64,000 nt of DNA, from NCBI GenBank assembly GCA_963735005.1, contig CAVTJA010000010.1, positions 248,001 to 312,000 on the forward strand, written 5' to 3'. The notes beneath the pieces are model-generated. The model made no database searches, was not told where the DNA came from, and was given only the letters and a program-made list of their open reading frames with translations. This DNA comes from WTKG01 sp963735005 (GTDB lineage Bacteria; Actinomycetota; Actinomycetes; Actinomycetales; Demequinaceae). Below are positions 32,657 through 40,085 of the stretch, piece after piece; position 1 is the first letter of the stretch, and every line of letters begins with the position of its first letter. A program made the position numbers and the translations under genes.

Positions 32657-33667
32657 TCAGTACTTGCGATCAGGCAACGCAGACTGCGCGGCCTCGGGTG
32701 AACCAAATGTGTCGGACGGCACGATGATGTACGGCTCCAGCTTGTCGCCCGCGAGCGCGGCCTTCACCACGGCCACCAGCGTGTCACCAAAGAGCGGGTT
32801 GTATTCGGCGACGAAGCTGAGACGCCCTGCGGCGAGAGCCTCCATCGCACCCTTGGTGCCGTCGATCGTCGCGATCTTGATGTCAACGCCCGGCTTGAGC
32901 CCGGCGTCCTCGACGGCGAGAGCGGCGCCGAGCCCCATCTCGTCGTTCTGCGCGAACACCAGCTGGATGTCGTTGTTGTTGTCTTTGAGGACCTGTGCGA
33001 ACTTGGTCCGCGCCTCGTCGGAGCTCCAGTTGGCGGTCTGGGCGCCAACGCGCACGAGCTTCTCGTTGCCCGCGGTGACGTCGTCCCAACCCTCGTTGCG
33101 CTCGTTGACAACGCCGACGCCGTCGGGGCCCTCAAGGACGTAGTAGTTCAGCGGCTGGGCAGCCGCGTCGGCCTCGGCAACTGCCCACTCGCCCACGGAC
33201 TGCGCAACCTTGAAGTTGTCGGGCGCAATTCGCGAAACGTAGAGGCTCGGGTCGTCAGGCTCGATGCCCCGGTCGACAAGAACGACGGGAATCCCCGCCT
33301 GCTGTGCGCGCTTGAGCGGCCCTTCCCACCCTGACGCCTCCGTCGCGGATAGCAGGATCACGTCGACGCCCTGGTCGACGAAACTGTTGAACGAGTCGAT
33401 CTGCGACTGTTGGTCGAGGTCAACGGCAGGCGAGTAGGTGAGGTCGTAGCCCGCGGCTTTGGTAAACGTGTCCTCGACGTTCGCCTCGTTCGCTTGGCGC
33501 CAGGCACCCTCGGGGCCGACGGCCACGAACCCGACAGAAATCAGGTCTTTCGCGGTTTCGGTAGGACTTGTCGTCGTCGCGACTGGGTCCGACGAGCAAG
33601 CGGTCATCATCATTGAGGCTGCCAACGCGACTACGCCAGCCGCGGCAACGCGCTTCGTGAACTTCAT
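32657..33667 (-). CDS. Sugar ABC transporter substrate-binding lipoprotein (YtfQ/ChvE-like)
   Basis: Periplasmic-binding-protein family 4 receptor for a pentose or hexose, anchored outside the cell. ATG 33667 has AAGGAGGAG about 7 nt upstream. The 336-aa protein has a signal ending MMMTAC (C24), then SVGFVAVGPEGAWRQANE, DLDQQSQIDSFNSFVDQGVD and the hinge-region PVVLVDRGIEP. It closely follows the galactofuranose-binding YtfQ pattern. No ATPase or permease gene is in the window, so it must work with a transporter encoded elsewhere. Position before araBDA suggests L-arabinose (or arabinofuranose) as ligand. A LacI-type operator and 11-bp repeats precede it. Confidence 0.88.
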   Translation of the reverse strand: MKFTKRVAAAGVVALAASMMMTACSSDPVATTTSPTETAKDLISVGFVAVGPEGAWRQANEANVEDTFTKAAGYDLTYSPAVDLDQQSQIDSFNSFVDQGVDVILLSATEASGWEGPLKRAQQAGIPVVLVDRGIEPDDPSLYVSRIAPDNFKVAQSVGEWAVAEADAAAQPLNYYVLEGPDGVGVVNERNEGWDDVTAGNEKLVRVGAQTANWSSDEARTKFAQVLKDNNNDIQLVFAQNDEMGLGAALAVEDAGLKPGVDIKIATIDGTKGAMEALAAGRLSFVAEYNPLFGDTLVAVVKAALAGDKLEPYIIVPSDTFGSPEAAQSALPDRKY

Positions 33668-33682
33668 ACGATCTCCTCCTTG

Positions 33683-33726
33683 AGATCCCGGGAAGGTCCC
33701 GGGAAGATCCCGAGAACGTCCCTCAG
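33683..33726 (-). repeat. 11-bp tandem repeats in the leader of the sugar-binding gene
   Basis: Three units AG(A/G)TCCCG(G/A)GA at 33683-33693, 33694-33704 and 33705-33715, and a degenerate fourth to 33726. Units 1 and 2 each contain the palindrome TCCCGGGA, 11 bp apart (one helical turn). They lie between the putative promoter and the ribosome site, so they are transcribed. Confidence 0.65.
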
Positions 33727-33769
33727 CTGGGCCGACCACGGAAAATCCTTGATGCTGCACTGCTCGCAA

Positions 33770-33783
33770 TGTTAACGGTCACA
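33770..33783 (-). promoter_or_regulatory. Candidate LacI-family operator over the sugar-binding promoter
   Basis: Minus strand TGTGACC-GTTAACA is an imperfect inverted repeat (5 of 7 positions) of the LacI-family type. It overlaps TTAACA, which lies 17 nt after TTGCGA, a plausible -35/-10 pair. The repressor gene is not in the window. Confidence 0.5.
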
Positions 33784-33870
33784 ATCTGGCGGTCGCAACA
33801 AAGGTAATGCTTCTCACATCTCCACTTTGGGGGGCAGCGGCGCCACGCGGCGAGCGGCGACGGCCGGCGG

Positions 33871-34458
33871 CTAGTTGGCGGTGTGGAAACGCAACTGCGC
33901 CGCCTCAAGGCCGTCGGCAACTACGGCCTCGACGGCGTCGGCGGCGGTGTCGACGAGCCAGGGCAGGTCTTTGCGCTCCGTGGCAGAAAATGGCTTGAGG
34001 ACGAAAGCCGCCGCATCCATGCGGCCGGGCGGGCGGCCAATGCCCACGCGCACCCGCACGAAGTCGGGTCCGCCGAGGGCCTTGGTGATGTCCTTCAGGC
34101 CGTTGTGACCGCCGGACCCGCCGCCACGCTTGAGGCGCACGGTCCCGAACTCGAGGTCAAGGTCGTCATGGATGATCACCACCTGGTCGCTGGGGACCTT
34201 GTGATACTTCGCGAGGCCGGCGACCGGGCCGCCGCTGACGTTCATATACGACAACGGCACCGCAACTACGGCGGCCGGACCGGGCGCGCCGCCCACGGTG
34301 CCCAGGCGCATAGATGCGGCCAGGGCGTTCTGCTTGGTTGCGGACAGCGAGGCGCCCGAGCGACGCGCCAACTCGCGGACCACCATGTGTCCCACGTTGT
34401 GGCGCGTCGCCTCGTACTCGGGCCCGGGATTGCCGAGCCCGACGACTAGGGCGGCCAT
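33871..34458 (-). CDS. pth: Peptidyl-tRNA hydrolase
   Basis: Cleaves peptidyl-tRNA released prematurely from ribosomes, recycling tRNA. The 195-residue protein begins VVGLGNPGPEYEATRHNVGHM (catalytic N and H of the family near residues 9 and 20), continues NVSGGPVAGLAKYHK, and has HDDLDLEFGTVRLKRGGGSGGHNGLKDI near 96-123 with the catalytic Asp and Asn. ATG 34458 follows rplY by 32 nt; rplY-pth adjacency is common in actinobacteria and suggests an operon. Confidence 0.96.
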   Translation of the reverse strand: MAALVVGLGNPGPEYEATRHNVGHMVVRELARRSGASLSATKQNALAASMRLGTVGGAPGPAAVVAVPLSYMNVSGGPVAGLAKYHKVPSDQVVIIHDDLDLEFGTVRLKRGGGSGGHNGLKDITKALGGPDFVRVRVGIGRPPGRMDAAAFVLKPFSATERKDLPWLVDTAADAVEAVVADGLEAAQLRFHTAN

Positions 34459-34490
34459 CGCGTCGCGCTTCCGAAGCCAGGGCGTCCGAA

Positions 34491-35138
34491 CTATTCGGAC
34501 GACTCCTCGGCCGCGCCCGCGTCGTCGCCGTCGGCAGCCTCTGCCGCCTCACCCTCGACACCCTCGGCCTCGTCCTCGCTGGGCTCGGGCTCAGCTGCCT
34601 GGCGCGGGATCTGGATAGCGACGACGAGCGCCTCAGGATCGGTGACGAGCACGCTGCCCTCGGGCAGCTCGACGTCACGGGCGTGAATCTTGGCGCCCTC
34701 GTCGAGGCCCTCGATCGAGACGGTCACGGACTCGGGCAGGTGCGTCGCCTCGGCGGCAATCGACAGCGTCGAGTTCTCGAGCACGGCGATAGTGCCGCCG
34801 ACCGGGTCGCCCTCGACGTGGATCTGCACGTCGACGGTGATCTTCTCGCCCTTGCGCACGAGCAGCAGGTCAACGTGATCAATGGTCTGCTTGACCGGGT
34901 CGCGCTGGACGTCCTTGGCGATTGCCATCTCGGCCCCTGAGCCGATCTCCAGGTTGATGAGCGCGTTCTGGTGCTTGAGCGCCATCATCGTGTCGTGGCC
35001 GGGCAGGATCAGGTGAACCGGGTCCGCGCCGTGGCCGTAGAGCACGGCGGGAATCTTGTGCTCAGCACGCACGCGTCGCGACGCGCCCTTGCCAAACTCG
35101 GTGCGCTTCTCGGCGATCAGGACGATCTTTTCAGCCAT
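34491..35138 (-). CDS. rplY: Ribosomal protein bL25 / general stress protein Ctc
   Basis: 5S-rRNA-binding ribosomal protein of the long CTC type. ATG 35138 (MAEKIVLIAEKRTEFGKGASRRVRAEHKIPAVLYG) has GAGGAG about 8 nt upstream. Residues 1-95 form the L25 domain, residues 96-185 the C-terminal TL5 beta domain (KITVDVQIHVEGDPVGG, LPEGSVLVTDPEALVVAIQIP). The last 30 residues are an acidic Glu/Ala/Asp tail typical of actinobacteria. Length is 215 aa. A TACACT hexamer at 35249-35254 on the minus strand may be its -10. Confidence 0.95.
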   Translation of the reverse strand: MAEKIVLIAEKRTEFGKGASRRVRAEHKIPAVLYGHGADPVHLILPGHDTMMALKHQNALINLEIGSGAEMAIAKDVQRDPVKQTIDHVDLLLVRKGEKITVDVQIHVEGDPVGGTIAVLENSTLSIAAEATHLPESVTVSIEGLDEGAKIHARDVELPEGSVLVTDPEALVVAIQIPRQAAEPEPSEDEAEGVEGEAAEAADGDDAGAAEESSE

Positions 35139-35316
35139 CGGGGTTTCTCCTCGGAATCGGTCAGATGCGGGCCAAGGCAAGGCAGCTACTGTCATCTGCC
35201 GCGTCGATCACGGAGGCCGTGGGCACTCCCTCGCCGAGGAACATCGCAAGTGTACCCGCCTGGGCACGGAGCCGCGAACGTCGCTACTCTCGTACGTAAC
35301 AGTCCGGAGGGGACCC

Positions 35317-36537
35317 ATGAACGTACAACGCTTGCGGACCGGAGCGACCGTGGCCGTCGCCGCAGTCGCGTTGTCAGCTTGCGGGTCCGGCCCTGAGCCG
35401 ACGTCCACGTCAACAGCGGAACCCACCGCCTCGGCCGCGCCCACCGCGCCGCCTTTCGACGGCTTGCGCTCAAGCTCGATCGACGACGCGACGGCCCTCG
35501 CTCACCTCGAATCTCCCCGCACGGGCGAGGTGTGGCACGACCCGACCCCACTCGGCGTCGCGCCCGCGATGATCTCTCCGAGCGATGGCATCACGTTCCT
35601 CAGCGTCGGAGACCACGGGGACGCCAACATCGTCGTCGCCGTCAGCGAGCGTCATGAGCTCGATAGCTACGTGCCGGTGCTGGGCCTCTTCGAAGTTTCC
35701 GGCGGTGCCGTCCGGTTCATCCAGTGCCCGAGCGCGCGCACCGGCGACGAGTGCGTCCCGGTGCCCGACCACATCGCCTCCGGCGTGGTGGTGGACTCAG
35801 ACACCTTCTACGACTCGATGACGTACCCCTCCGTGTTCGAGATCCAGCCCGGCTACGTCATGCGGACGGGGCAAACGCTGCGCAACTTCGAGTCGTGGGA
35901 ATCCCCGCTCGGCAACGGCAACGCGCTGCTTCCCACGCCCGCGGCGGACGAGGGCGTCTATGACCCGCGGATGTCCGCCACGGTGACCACCCTTGCCGCG
36001 TATGGCGACACGGACATCGTGCAGCTTGAGTGGCCCGCGAACGGGCTCGACATGACGAACATCCAGTACGGCTTGCGCTTCCCGTACGGCGCCATCCAGC
36101 CGTTCTCGCGCGACGACATCCCCGGCAGCCAGTACACGGCGATCGCCTGGGACGACGGCGAGTTCCGGACGTCGTACAACGACCTGGACGGGTCCGACCG
36201 GGTGTTCGGCGCAGGCGGCGGTGTGTGCTTCCCGGCGGAATGGTCCATCGAGCATGACCACCTTGACGCCGGGTGGGTTCACGCTGGCACCACGCCCACC
36301 GGCCTGGCCGTGTGGGTGCCGAACGGCCCCAACCTCACGGCGCTCGCGGTCCGCGACGCGATGGACGAGTGGTCGTACGGAATCGACTGGGACACGGGCG
36401 ACGAGATCCCGTACCCCTACGCGACCATCGACGACTTCCTCGCCGCCTACGCCCTGATCGCCATCCAACGGCCCGACGGGGAGTGGCTGCTCGGCCTTCG
36501 CCCCGACGCCATCAACCTTGCATATGAGTGTGTCTGA
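35317..36537 (+). CDS. Large secreted lipoprotein of unknown function
   Basis: A 406-residue protein: signal peptide with lipobox VALSAC (C22), Thr/Ser/Ala/Pro linker to about residue 48, then an extracytoplasmic domain rich in Asp, Tyr and Trp with three cysteines after the linker (FIQCPSARTGDEC and GGGVCFPAEW) and a fourth at the C-terminus. I recognise no catalytic motif. ATG 35317 has a strong GGAGGGG site. Its stop overlaps the ATG of a 55-codon membrane-protein gene (TGATG), so the two are coupled and may work together at the cell surface. Confidence 0.75.
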   Translation: MNVQRLRTGATVAVAAVALSACGSGPEPTSTSTAEPTASAAPTAPPFDGLRSSSIDDATALAHLESPRTGEVWHDPTPLGVAPAMISPSDGITFLSVGDHGDANIVVAVSERHELDSYVPVLGLFEVSGGAVRFIQCPSARTGDECVPVPDHIASGVVVDSDTFYDSMTYPSVFEIQPGYVMRTGQTLRNFESWESPLGNGNALLPTPAADEGVYDPRMSATVTTLAAYGDTDIVQLEWPANGLDMTNIQYGLRFPYGAIQPFSRDDIPGSQYTAIAWDDGEFRTSYNDLDGSDRVFGAGGGVCFPAEWSIEHDHLDAGWVHAGTTPTGLAVWVPNGPNLTALAVRDAMDEWSYGIDWDTGDEIPYPYATIDDFLAAYALIAIQRPDGEWLLGLRPDAINLAYECV

Positions 36538-36704
36538 TGAACTTTCTGACCCGCCCCATCCCCTCGGGCAAGCTGCGCATCAACACCAACCGCTGGTGGG
36601 GCGTGCTGCTCGGCCTGGCGATCGGGCTGGCGCTTGGCGCCGCCGAAGCCTACGGAATTTGGTACTACGTGATGTCGACGACGGGTGGGTGGGCTAGCGC
36701 CTAG
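36537..36704 (+). CDS. 55-residue membrane protein coupled to the lipoprotein
   Basis: Starts at ATG 36537, overlapping the lipoprotein stop codon by one base. It encodes a basic N-terminus (MNFLTRPIPSGKLRINTNR) and one transmembrane helix (about residues 20-47: WGVLLGLAIGLALGAAEAYG and on), ending near GGWASA. The overlap and the clear helix after a positive patch argue that it is real. Its TAG overlaps the prs stop on the other strand. It may anchor or partner the lipoprotein; this is inference. Confidence 0.6.
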   Translation: MNFLTRPIPSGKLRINTNRWWGVLLGLAIGLALGAAEAYGIWYYVMSTTGGWASA

Positions 36705-37681
36705 GCGTTGCCATGGAACAGGCTCGTCACGGAGCCGTCGTCGAAGACCTCGCGAATGGCACGCGCCAGCAGGGGCGCGATCGGCAGAATCGTCAGGTGC
36801 TCGAAGCGCTTGTCGTCGGGAATCGGCAGGGTGTCAGTGATGACCACTTCGCTGATTTGCGAGTTGCTCAGGCGCTCAACGGCGGGGCCCGACAGCAGGC
36901 CGTGGGTCGCGGCGACGATCACGTCCTTGGCGCCGTTCTCGAACAGCGCCTCGGCGGCCTGGACGATGGTGCCGCCGGTGTCGATCATGTCGTCGACGAG
37001 CACACAGGTGCGGCCCTCGACCTCACCGACGAGTTCGTGCACCTTCACCTGGTTGGGCACGCGCGGGTCACGGCGCTTGTGGATGATCGCGAGCGGGGCG
37101 CCAAGGTGGTCGGACCACTGGTCCGCAAGGCGCACGCGGCCGGCGTCCGGGGACACGACGGTGAGGTTGTCGGGCGCAACCCGCGAGCGCACGTACTGCG
37201 CGAGCAGCGGCATGGCCCATAGGTGGTCGACGGGGCCGTCAAAGAAGCCCTGGATCTGCGAGGTGTGAAGGTCGATGGACATGATGCGGTCCGCGCCGGC
37301 GGTCTTGAAGAGGTCCGCCATCAGGCGCGCGCTGATCGGCTCGCGGCCCCGGTGCTTCTTGTCCTGGCGGGCGTAGCCGTAGCACGGCATCACCACGGTG
37401 ATGGCCTTGGCGGATGCCCGCTTGAGCGCGTCGACCATGATGAGCTGCTCCATGATCGCCTCGTTGATCGGGGCGGAGTGGCTCTGGAGGACGAAGGCGT
37501 CGGCGCCGCGGACGGACTCGCCAAAGCGGACGTACAGTTCCCCGTTGGCAAACGTGTGCGCCTCGGTGGGAAGTAGGTCGACATCGAGCGCCTCCGCGAC
37601 GGCGTTGGCAAGGTCGGGGTGCGCCCGGCCGGATGCGACGACCATGCGGCGCTCGCTGGTGTTCGAGATGACGCTCGTCAC
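36701..37681 (-). CDS. prs: Ribose-phosphate pyrophosphokinase
   Basis: Makes PRPP from ribose 5-phosphate and ATP for nucleotide, His and Trp synthesis. The 326-residue protein has the ATP-binding flexible loop region MPCYGYARQDKKHRGREPIS near 100-119, DLHTSQIQGFFDGPVDHL near 139 and the PRPP loop CVLVDDMIDTGGTIVQAAE near 224. GTG 37681 overlaps the glmU stop (GTGA), so glmU-prs are coupled, a widespread arrangement in Gram-positive bacteria. Confidence 0.97.
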   Translation of the reverse strand: MTSVISNTSERRMVVASGRAHPDLANAVAEALDVDLLPTEAHTFANGELYVRFGESVRGADAFVLQSHSAPINEAIMEQLIMVDALKRASAKAITVVMPCYGYARQDKKHRGREPISARLMADLFKTAGADRIMSIDLHTSQIQGFFDGPVDHLWAMPLLAQYVRSRVAPDNLTVVSPDAGRVRLADQWSDHLGAPLAIIHKRRDPRVPNQVKVHELVGEVEGRTCVLVDDMIDTGGTIVQAAEALFENGAKDVIVAATHGLLSGPAVERLSNSQISEVVITDTLPIPDDKRFEHLTILPIAPLLARAIREVFDDGSVTSLFHGNA

Positions 37682-39237
37682 GCCTTGCCCTCGCCCTCGT
37701 TGTTGCCGGGTTCCTTGTCTCCCGACGATACTGCCTCGCGCGACGCGGTGCCCGCAGACGCGGCCTCGGCGGCCTCAGCCGACGGCGTTCCCGCGCGGCG
37801 CTTGGCCACCCAGCCGGCGACGTTGTGCTGCGGCGAAGAGTTCAGGCCCAGCGCGCCGGGCGGCACGTCGTGGCGGATGATCGCGCCAGCGCCCGTGTAC
37901 GCGCCATCGCCGATGTTCACGGGCGCAACAAGGGTGTTGTCGGAGCCGATCTTCACGTGCCTGCCGACCGTCGTACGCGACTTGTTCACGCCGTCGTAGT
38001 TCACGAAGATTGTCGCGGCGCCGATGTTCGAGCCCTCACCTACCTCCGCATCGCCCACGTAGCTGAGGTGCGGCACCTTGGCGCCAGAGCCGATGTTCGC
38101 GTTCTTGGTCTCGACGAACGTGCCGATCTTGCCGCCCGCGCCGAGCACCGTGCCGGGGCGCAGGTAGGCGAACGGGCCGACGTTGGCGCCCTCCCCGATG
38201 TGCGACTCGCTGGCGTGCGTGCGGATAACCGTGGCGTTCGCGCCTACGACGACGTCCGCGAGCGTGGTGTCAGGGCCGACGGTCGCGCCGGCGGCGACGC
38301 GCGTCTTGCCGTGCAGCTGCGTGCCGGGCAGGAGCGTGACATCCGGCTCGAGCTCGACGTCGGAGTCGATCCAGGTGGTGGCCGGGTCCACGACGGTCAC
38401 GCCCTCGCGCATCCAGTTCTCCACGATCTCGCGGTTCTTGGCGGCGGCGGCCTGCGCCAGCTGCACGCGGTCGTTGACGCCCTCGGCCGATGATGGGTCG
38501 TCGGTCATGATGGCACGCACCTTTCCGCCCGCCTCCCTGGCGAGCCGGATCACGTCGGTTAGATACATTTCCCCGGCGGCGTTGTCGCTTCCGAGCTGAT
38601 CGAGGGCCGCGCGCAAGGCGGCGGCGTCGAAGGCGTACAGGCCGGTGTTGATCTCGACAATCGCGCGCTGCGCGTCCGTGGCGTCCGCCTCCTCGACGAT
38701 CTCGAGCACGTCGCCCGTCTCCGCGTCGCGGACGATGCGGCCGTAGCCCGTGGGGTCGGGCACCGTGGCCGTGAGGATGGTGACGGCTGAGCCGTCGGCC
38801 ACGTGGCTTTCGGCGAGCTCGGCGAGCGTGCCTGCGTCAACCAGCGGCACGTCGCCAGACGTCACGAGCACCGCACCATCGACTATCGCCTCGCGCGCCT
38901 CGTCTGGGCTGGCGCCCCGTGCTAGCGCGCCAGCGCGCCCGGCCTCGTCGAGCGCGGTGAGCCCGCACCAGACGGCGCGGCCCGTGCCGGGGATCGAGTC
39001 TTGGTCCGCAATCAGGGCTTCGGGAGCCACCTGGGCGACGTGGGCGGCGACCGCATCCCGATCGTGCCGCACGATCACGACGATGCGCCCGGCGTCTGCG
39101 CCCTGCGCGGCGGCGATGGCGTGGTGCAGCAGGGTGCGCCCGGCGATCGAGTGGAGAACCTTGGGCGTCGAGGACTTCATCCGAGTGCCTGCGCCTGCGG
39201 CCAAGACGATGACGGCGGCTGGTCGGACGTCGGTCAC
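37678..39237 (-). CDS. glmU: Bifunctional GlcNAc-1-P uridylyltransferase / GlcN-1-P acetyltransferase
   Basis: Catalyses the last two steps to UDP-GlcNAc for peptidoglycan. GTG 39237 (VTDVRPAAVIVLAAG) has AGGAG upstream. The N-terminal nucleotidyltransferase domain shows LAAGAGTRMKSSTPKVLHSIAG near 11-32 and GDVPLVD. From about residue 255 hexapeptide repeats form the left-handed beta-helix acetyltransferase (VGPFAYLRPGTVLGAGGKIG, NYDGVNKSRT). It has 519 aa; the last 45 are an Ala/Glu/Ser-rich disordered tail absent from short homologues. It is coupled to prs. Confidence 0.96.
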   Translation of the reverse strand: MTDVRPAAVIVLAAGAGTRMKSSTPKVLHSIAGRTLLHHAIAAAQGADAGRIVVIVRHDRDAVAAHVAQVAPEALIADQDSIPGTGRAVWCGLTALDEAGRAGALARGASPDEAREAIVDGAVLVTSGDVPLVDAGTLAELAESHVADGSAVTILTATVPDPTGYGRIVRDAETGDVLEIVEEADATDAQRAIVEINTGLYAFDAAALRAALDQLGSDNAAGEMYLTDVIRLAREAGGKVRAIMTDDPSSAEGVNDRVQLAQAAAAKNREIVENWMREGVTVVDPATTWIDSDVELEPDVTLLPGTQLHGKTRVAAGATVGPDTTLADVVVGANATVIRTHASESHIGEGANVGPFAYLRPGTVLGAGGKIGTFVETKNANIGSGAKVPHLSYVGDAEVGEGSNIGAATIFVNYDGVNKSRTTVGRHVKIGSDNTLVAPVNIGDGAYTGAGAIIRHDVPPGALGLNSSPQHNVAGWVAKRRAGTPSAEAAEAASAGTASREAVSSGDKEPGNNEGEGKA

Positions 39238-39319
39238 GCGGCTCCCTTGCTCCTGCCCCGAGGGGCTCCCTGCTTCCAAGCACCATCGTACCGGTCGCCA
39301 GCGCGACGTTTCGTGGGTG

Positions 39320-39391
39320 TTCCGCCCTCAGGATTCGAACCTGAACCGCAAGGCTCCAAAGGCCTGCATGCTGCCGTTACACCAGGGCGGA
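39320..39391 (-). tRNA. tRNA-Gln (anticodon UUG)
   Basis: A 72-nt cloverleaf: acceptor TCCGCCC paired with GGGCGGA, discriminator A, anticodon loop CTTTGGA giving TTG, and T-arm loop TTCGAAT. No CCA is encoded. It lies upstream of glmU on the same strand. Confidence 0.93.
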
Positions 39392-39419
39392 CCGGGCCAC
39401 TCCCGCGGCCCAATGGGAC

Positions 39420-39444
39420 AGTCTGCCAGGAATGCGGGCAGACT
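39420..39444 (+). promoter_or_regulatory. Inverted repeat over the tetR promoter
   Basis: AGTCTGCC-N9-GGCAGACT is a perfect 8-bp inverted repeat ending 6 nt before the GTG of the TetR gene. Its right arm contains CAGACT in the leaderless -10 position, so a bound regulator would occlude the promoter. Autoregulation is likely. Confidence 0.6.
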
Positions 39445-39450
39445 AGGGGC

Positions 39451-40080
39451 GTGGCCCCCGACCCTAAGAAGACTCCTCGCGCCCGCATGACCGGCCGCGA
39501 GCGCCGTGAGCAACTCCTCGAGGTCGCGCGTGGGCTGTTCGCAGAGAAGGGTTTCGAGTCAGTGTCGGTCGAGGAAATCGCCGCGCGGGCGGACGTCTCT
39601 AAGCCGGTCGTGTACGAACACTTCGGCGGTAAGGAGGGCCTCTACGCCGTCATCGTCGACCGCGAGGTGCAGGCTCTGCTTGGCGCGCTGACCGGGGCGC
39701 TCGAGCAGCGCGGCCACCCCAAGCAGCTTGTGGAACGCGCGGCGATGGCGCTGCTGGGTTACATCGAGGACTCGCCGGACGGCTTCAAGATGCTCGTCCG
39801 CGACTCCCCCGTGGCCCAGGCGACGGGCACGTTCTCGTCACTGATCGGCGACGTCGCCACCCAGGTCGAGGGCCTGCTCGCGTACCAGTTCACGCGCCGC
39901 GGGCTGGATCCGTCGGTGGCGCCCATCTACTCGCAGATGCTCGTGGGCATGGTCGCGCTGACCGGGCAGCACTGGGCAGACGTGCGGGAGCCGTCCAAGG
40001 ACATCGTCGCCGGGCACCTGGTGAACCTGGCGTGGAACGGGCTCAGCCAGCTCGAGCGCCGGCCCAAGCTGCACCCGTAG
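39451..40080 (+). CDS. TetR/AcrR-family transcriptional regulator
   Basis: A 209-residue repressor. Helix-turn-helix at about residues 15-61 (RREQLLEVARGLFAEKGFES, VSVEEIAARADVSKPVVYEHFGGKEGLYAVIV), then an all-helical ligand domain with the FKMLVRDSPVAQ pattern of TetR_C proteins. GTG 39451 has no ribosome site but a -10-like CAGACT 6 nt upstream. The palindrome next to it is the obvious target. No divergent target gene is present. The neighbouring genes (glmU, HNH gene) give no clue to its inducer. Confidence 0.88.
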   Translation: MAPDPKKTPRARMTGRERREQLLEVARGLFAEKGFESVSVEEIAARADVSKPVVYEHFGGKEGLYAVIVDREVQALLGALTGALEQRGHPKQLVERAAMALLGYIEDSPDGFKMLVRDSPVAQATGTFSSLIGDVATQVEGLLAYQFTRRGLDPSVAPIYSQMLVGMVALTGQHWADVREPSKDIVAGHLVNLAWNGLSQLERRPKLHP

Positions 40081-40085
40081 CGCTG

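Noticed and set aside
30915..33143. 742-codon open frame on the plus strand opposite araB and the sugar-binding gene
   Set aside because: Arg/His/Val-rich translation with no domain, explained by high GC at third positions of the real genes on the other strand.
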